Shown here in pieces: positions 50,931 to 50,994 of a stretch of 50,994 bases of DNA. Made by a program: the position numbers and the translations under genes. Below the pieces are notes generated by a model. The model saw only the letters and a list, made by a program, of their open reading frames with translations. It did not search any database and was not told the origin of the DNA. How positions within the stretch are numbered: the first letter of the stretch is position 1; every line of letters starts with the position of its first letter. The DNA is from Candidatus Bathyarchaeota archaeon (GTDB taxonomy: Archaea; Thermoproteota; CALKCG01; B24; DRYS01): positions 1-50,994 of the forward strand of contig JANXEK010000009.1 of assembly GCA_025058595.1 (NCBI GenBank), read 5' to 3'.

Positions 50931-50994
50931 TTGGGTGGTATAGCTGTTATAGCCGATAGGGATACTGCAACTCTTTTCAAGCTTACGGGGGTTA
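50931..50994 (+). CDS. atpF: A-type ATP synthase subunit F (N-terminal part, runs off the window)
   Basis: The last 64 bases read, from TTG 50931, LGGIAVIADRDTATLFKLTG followed by V. This matches the start of the A/V-type F subunit (IAVIGD-x-DTVTGFRLAG). F binds the central shaft and regulates rotation. It is divergent from atpA, unlike the usual C-F-A-B-D order. Only 21 codons are visible. Confidence 0.75.
   Translation, partial: MGGIAVIADRDTATLFKLTGV

Overview
The window is chromosomal DNA from an archaeon. Every informational gene is archaeal in type: CCA-adding enzyme, Pelota, TiaS, GatD/GatE, aEF1B, S30e, aIF1 and an A-type ATP synthase. S30e and the overall gene set point to the TACK/Thermoproteota side. 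I cannot name a lineage from sequence alone. Promoters look archaeal (TTTATA/TTATATA boxes about 25-40 bases before starts), and both leaderless and Shine-Dalgarno-led genes occur. Genes are packed tightly on both strands, with few gaps over 200 bases. I found no tRNA, rRNA, CRISPR array or insertion sequence.

Layout. 1-3.1 kb (minus): tRNA CCA-adding enzyme (cut by the window edge), ThpR and an enolase-superfamily enzyme. 3.1-9.5 kb (plus): an NrdG-like radical SAM activase, a UPF0200 kinase, an iron-type alcohol dehydrogenase, gap-pgk, aIF1 and a HypE/PurM-like protein. 9.5-11.1 kb (minus): Pelota, a frame-broken KEOPS Pcc1 and a small unknown ORF. 11.1-14.1 kb (plus): the two-gene homocysteine module (DUF39-CBS plus NIL-ferredoxin) and a GH172/DUF2961 protein. 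14.1-22.2 kb (minus): UPF0280, TiaS, a MoaD-like protein, an unknown, aEF1B, a zinc-finger protein, a threonine-synthase-like protein with a C-terminal winged helix, and GatE-GatD. 22.3-26.1 kb: a TudS-related protein, PyrK-PyrD, S30e and ArgG. 26.2-35.1 kb: Gfo/Idh oxidoreductase, SCP2 protein, short MscS, a membrane-anchored winged-helix protein, rhamnulokinase, gene debris, a secreted helical protein, class II HMG-CoA reductase and a sugar isomerase-like TIM barrel. 35.1-42.4 kb: complex I membrane-arm genes (A and H minus; split J, K, N, M, L plus). 42.3 kb to the end: A-type ATP synthase C, I, E, H, D, B, A on minus, with K and the start of F on plus.

How it fits together. The right-hand 16 kb encodes energy conversion: a proton- or sodium-pumping complex I membrane arm, without the B, C, D and I subunits here, beside a nearly complete A1Ao ATP synthase. 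The middle carries tRNA and translation functions plus pyrimidine, arginine and homocysteine synthesis. Sugar genes (rhamnulokinase, alcohol dehydrogenase, enolase-superfamily enzyme, GH172, Gfo/Idh, TIM barrel) are scattered but suggest growth on plant- or microbe-derived sugars feeding a glycolytic gap-pgk pair. GAPDH is bacterial class I and HMG-CoA reductase is class II, both suggestive of gene transfer.

Most worth a second look: the threonine-synthase-like protein with Arg where the PLP lysine should be and a fused PadR-like domain; a perfect 9-bp inverted repeat at the nuoJKNML promoter; a nuoN-like gene whose only well-placed start is CTG; the broken pcc1; a 43-codon ORF fitted exactly between two antiporter genes; and an unusual abundance of the tetranucleotide CTAG.
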